From Deltaproteobacteria bacterium (GTDB lineage: Bacteria; Myxococcota; XYA12-FULL-58-9; JAUUZB01), in the NCBI GenBank assembly GCA_030590185.1, contig JAUUZB010000243.1, positions 1 through 6,499 on the forward strand: a DNA stretch of 6,499 bases, given 5' to 3'. The position numbers and the translations under genes are program-made. Shown here one piece after another: positions 6,041 through 6,499 of this stretch. The notes under the pieces were generated by a model. That model worked only from the letters and a program-made list of their open reading frames with translations, was not told where the DNA came from and searched no databases. Every line of letters starts with the position of its first letter. Within the stretch, counting starts at the first letter, position 1.

Positions 6041-6499
6041 GTTGAAGCTATTAAGGGCATACGGCGGATGCCTAGGCGCTGACGAGCGATGAAGGACGTG
6101 GACGGCTGCGATAAGCCCTGGTTAGTTGCCTAGCAAACTGTGATCCAGGGATTTCCGAATGGGGCAACCCGGCAGGGGGAAACTTCTGTCATGCTGTACT
6201 GAATACATAGGTGCAGTAAGCGAACCCGGGGAAGTGAAACATCTCAGTACCCGGAGGAAAAGACATCAACAGAGATTCCCTAAGTAGCGGCGAGCGAACG
6301 GGGATTAGGCCAAACCACTTCACTTCGGTGAGGTGGGGTTGTAGGGCGGTCATACGTGATCCACGATTAGATAGACGAACCGGTCTGGAAAGGCCGACCA
6401 TAGAGGGTGACAGTCCCGTAGTTGAAATCGAAAGTGGCGCAGACCGTTCCTGAGTACCACAGGACACGAGAAATCCGGTGGGAATCTGGGTGGACCATC
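6041..6499 (+). rRNA. 23S ribosomal RNA, 5' part (domain I), runs off the window
   Basis: Conserved domain I sequence is unmistakable: CATACGGCGGATGCC near the 5' end, GATGAAGGACGTGG, GATTTCCGAATGGGG, GTGAAACATCT, AGTACCCGGAGGAAAAGA, AGTAGCGGCGAGCGAACGGG, GGTGACAGTCCCGTA and GGTGGACCATC at the window end. The start at about 6041 comes from aligning by eye to the E. coli 5' end and may be off by a few bases. A 9-bp stem with TTCG loop (6315-6336) lies in a variable domain I region. By memory of the E. coli gene, the terminal motif comes somewhat later here, implying extra length in variable helices. No 16S lies upstream within the window; 5S would lie beyond the right edge. Confidence 0.97.

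Noticed and set aside
6189..6467. 92-aa minus-strand ORF
   Set aside because: It lies wholly within 23S rRNA and is antisense to conserved domain I.

Overview
The window is GC-rich bacterial DNA (coding regions roughly two-thirds G+C by eye) with every supported gene on the + strand. The gene style is typical of the former Deltaproteobacteria, most likely a Myxococcota-type organism: a Hanks-type Ser/Thr kinase with a C-terminal membrane anchor and PEGA repeats, a secreted helical-repeat protein with a low-complexity linker and C-terminal membrane anchor, and two short envelope lipoproteins. This placement rests on gene style only; the 23S rRNA fragment would settle it by database comparison.

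Layout. (1) 1-1439: 3' part of a PEGA Ser/Thr kinase gene, interrupted by an in-frame TAG at 177-179. (2) 1475-2374 and 2374-2751: a signal-peptide/helical-repeat/C-terminal-TM protein and a small lipoprotein whose start overlaps the preceding stop by one base. (3) 2752-3038: a non-coding gap with three tandem ~30-bp hairpin-forming repeats, a 10-bp inverted repeat and a short direct repeat. (4) 3039-3773: a predicted outer-membrane beta-barrel-like exported protein. (5) 3829-4428: a histidine phosphatase. (6) 4440-5441: a DusB-type tRNA-dihydrouridine synthase. (7) 5442-5618: a promoter and leader region. (8) tRNA-Ile(GAT), tRNA-Ala(TGC) and the first ~460 nt of 23S rRNA.

The most notable feature is the right end. 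tRNA-Ile, tRNA-Ala and 23S normally follow 16S in one operon, but here no 16S lies upstream: a protein gene ends 177 bp before tRNA-Ile. That gap contains a convincing rRNA-type promoter (AT-rich upstream element with two T-tracts, TTGACG, 17-bp spacer, TAGATC, GC-rich discriminator), followed by a small hairpin and a boxA-like GTTCTTTGA. The same hairpin-plus-boxA arrangement recurs in the tRNA-Ala/23S spacer. This reads as a genuine 23S transcription unit unlinked from 16S, with its own promoter and antitermination signals.

How the genes work together: the first three genes look like an envelope signalling/surface module (kinase, periplasmic helical-repeat protein, lipoprotein). The phosphatase and dusB are 11 bp apart and probably cotranscribed. 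dusB (tRNA modification) lies directly upstream of the tRNA/23S unit. Three genes not obviously coupled to an upstream gene (1475, 3039, 3829) share a TANCC box 13-14 nt before ATG, suggesting very short-leader or leaderless transcripts.
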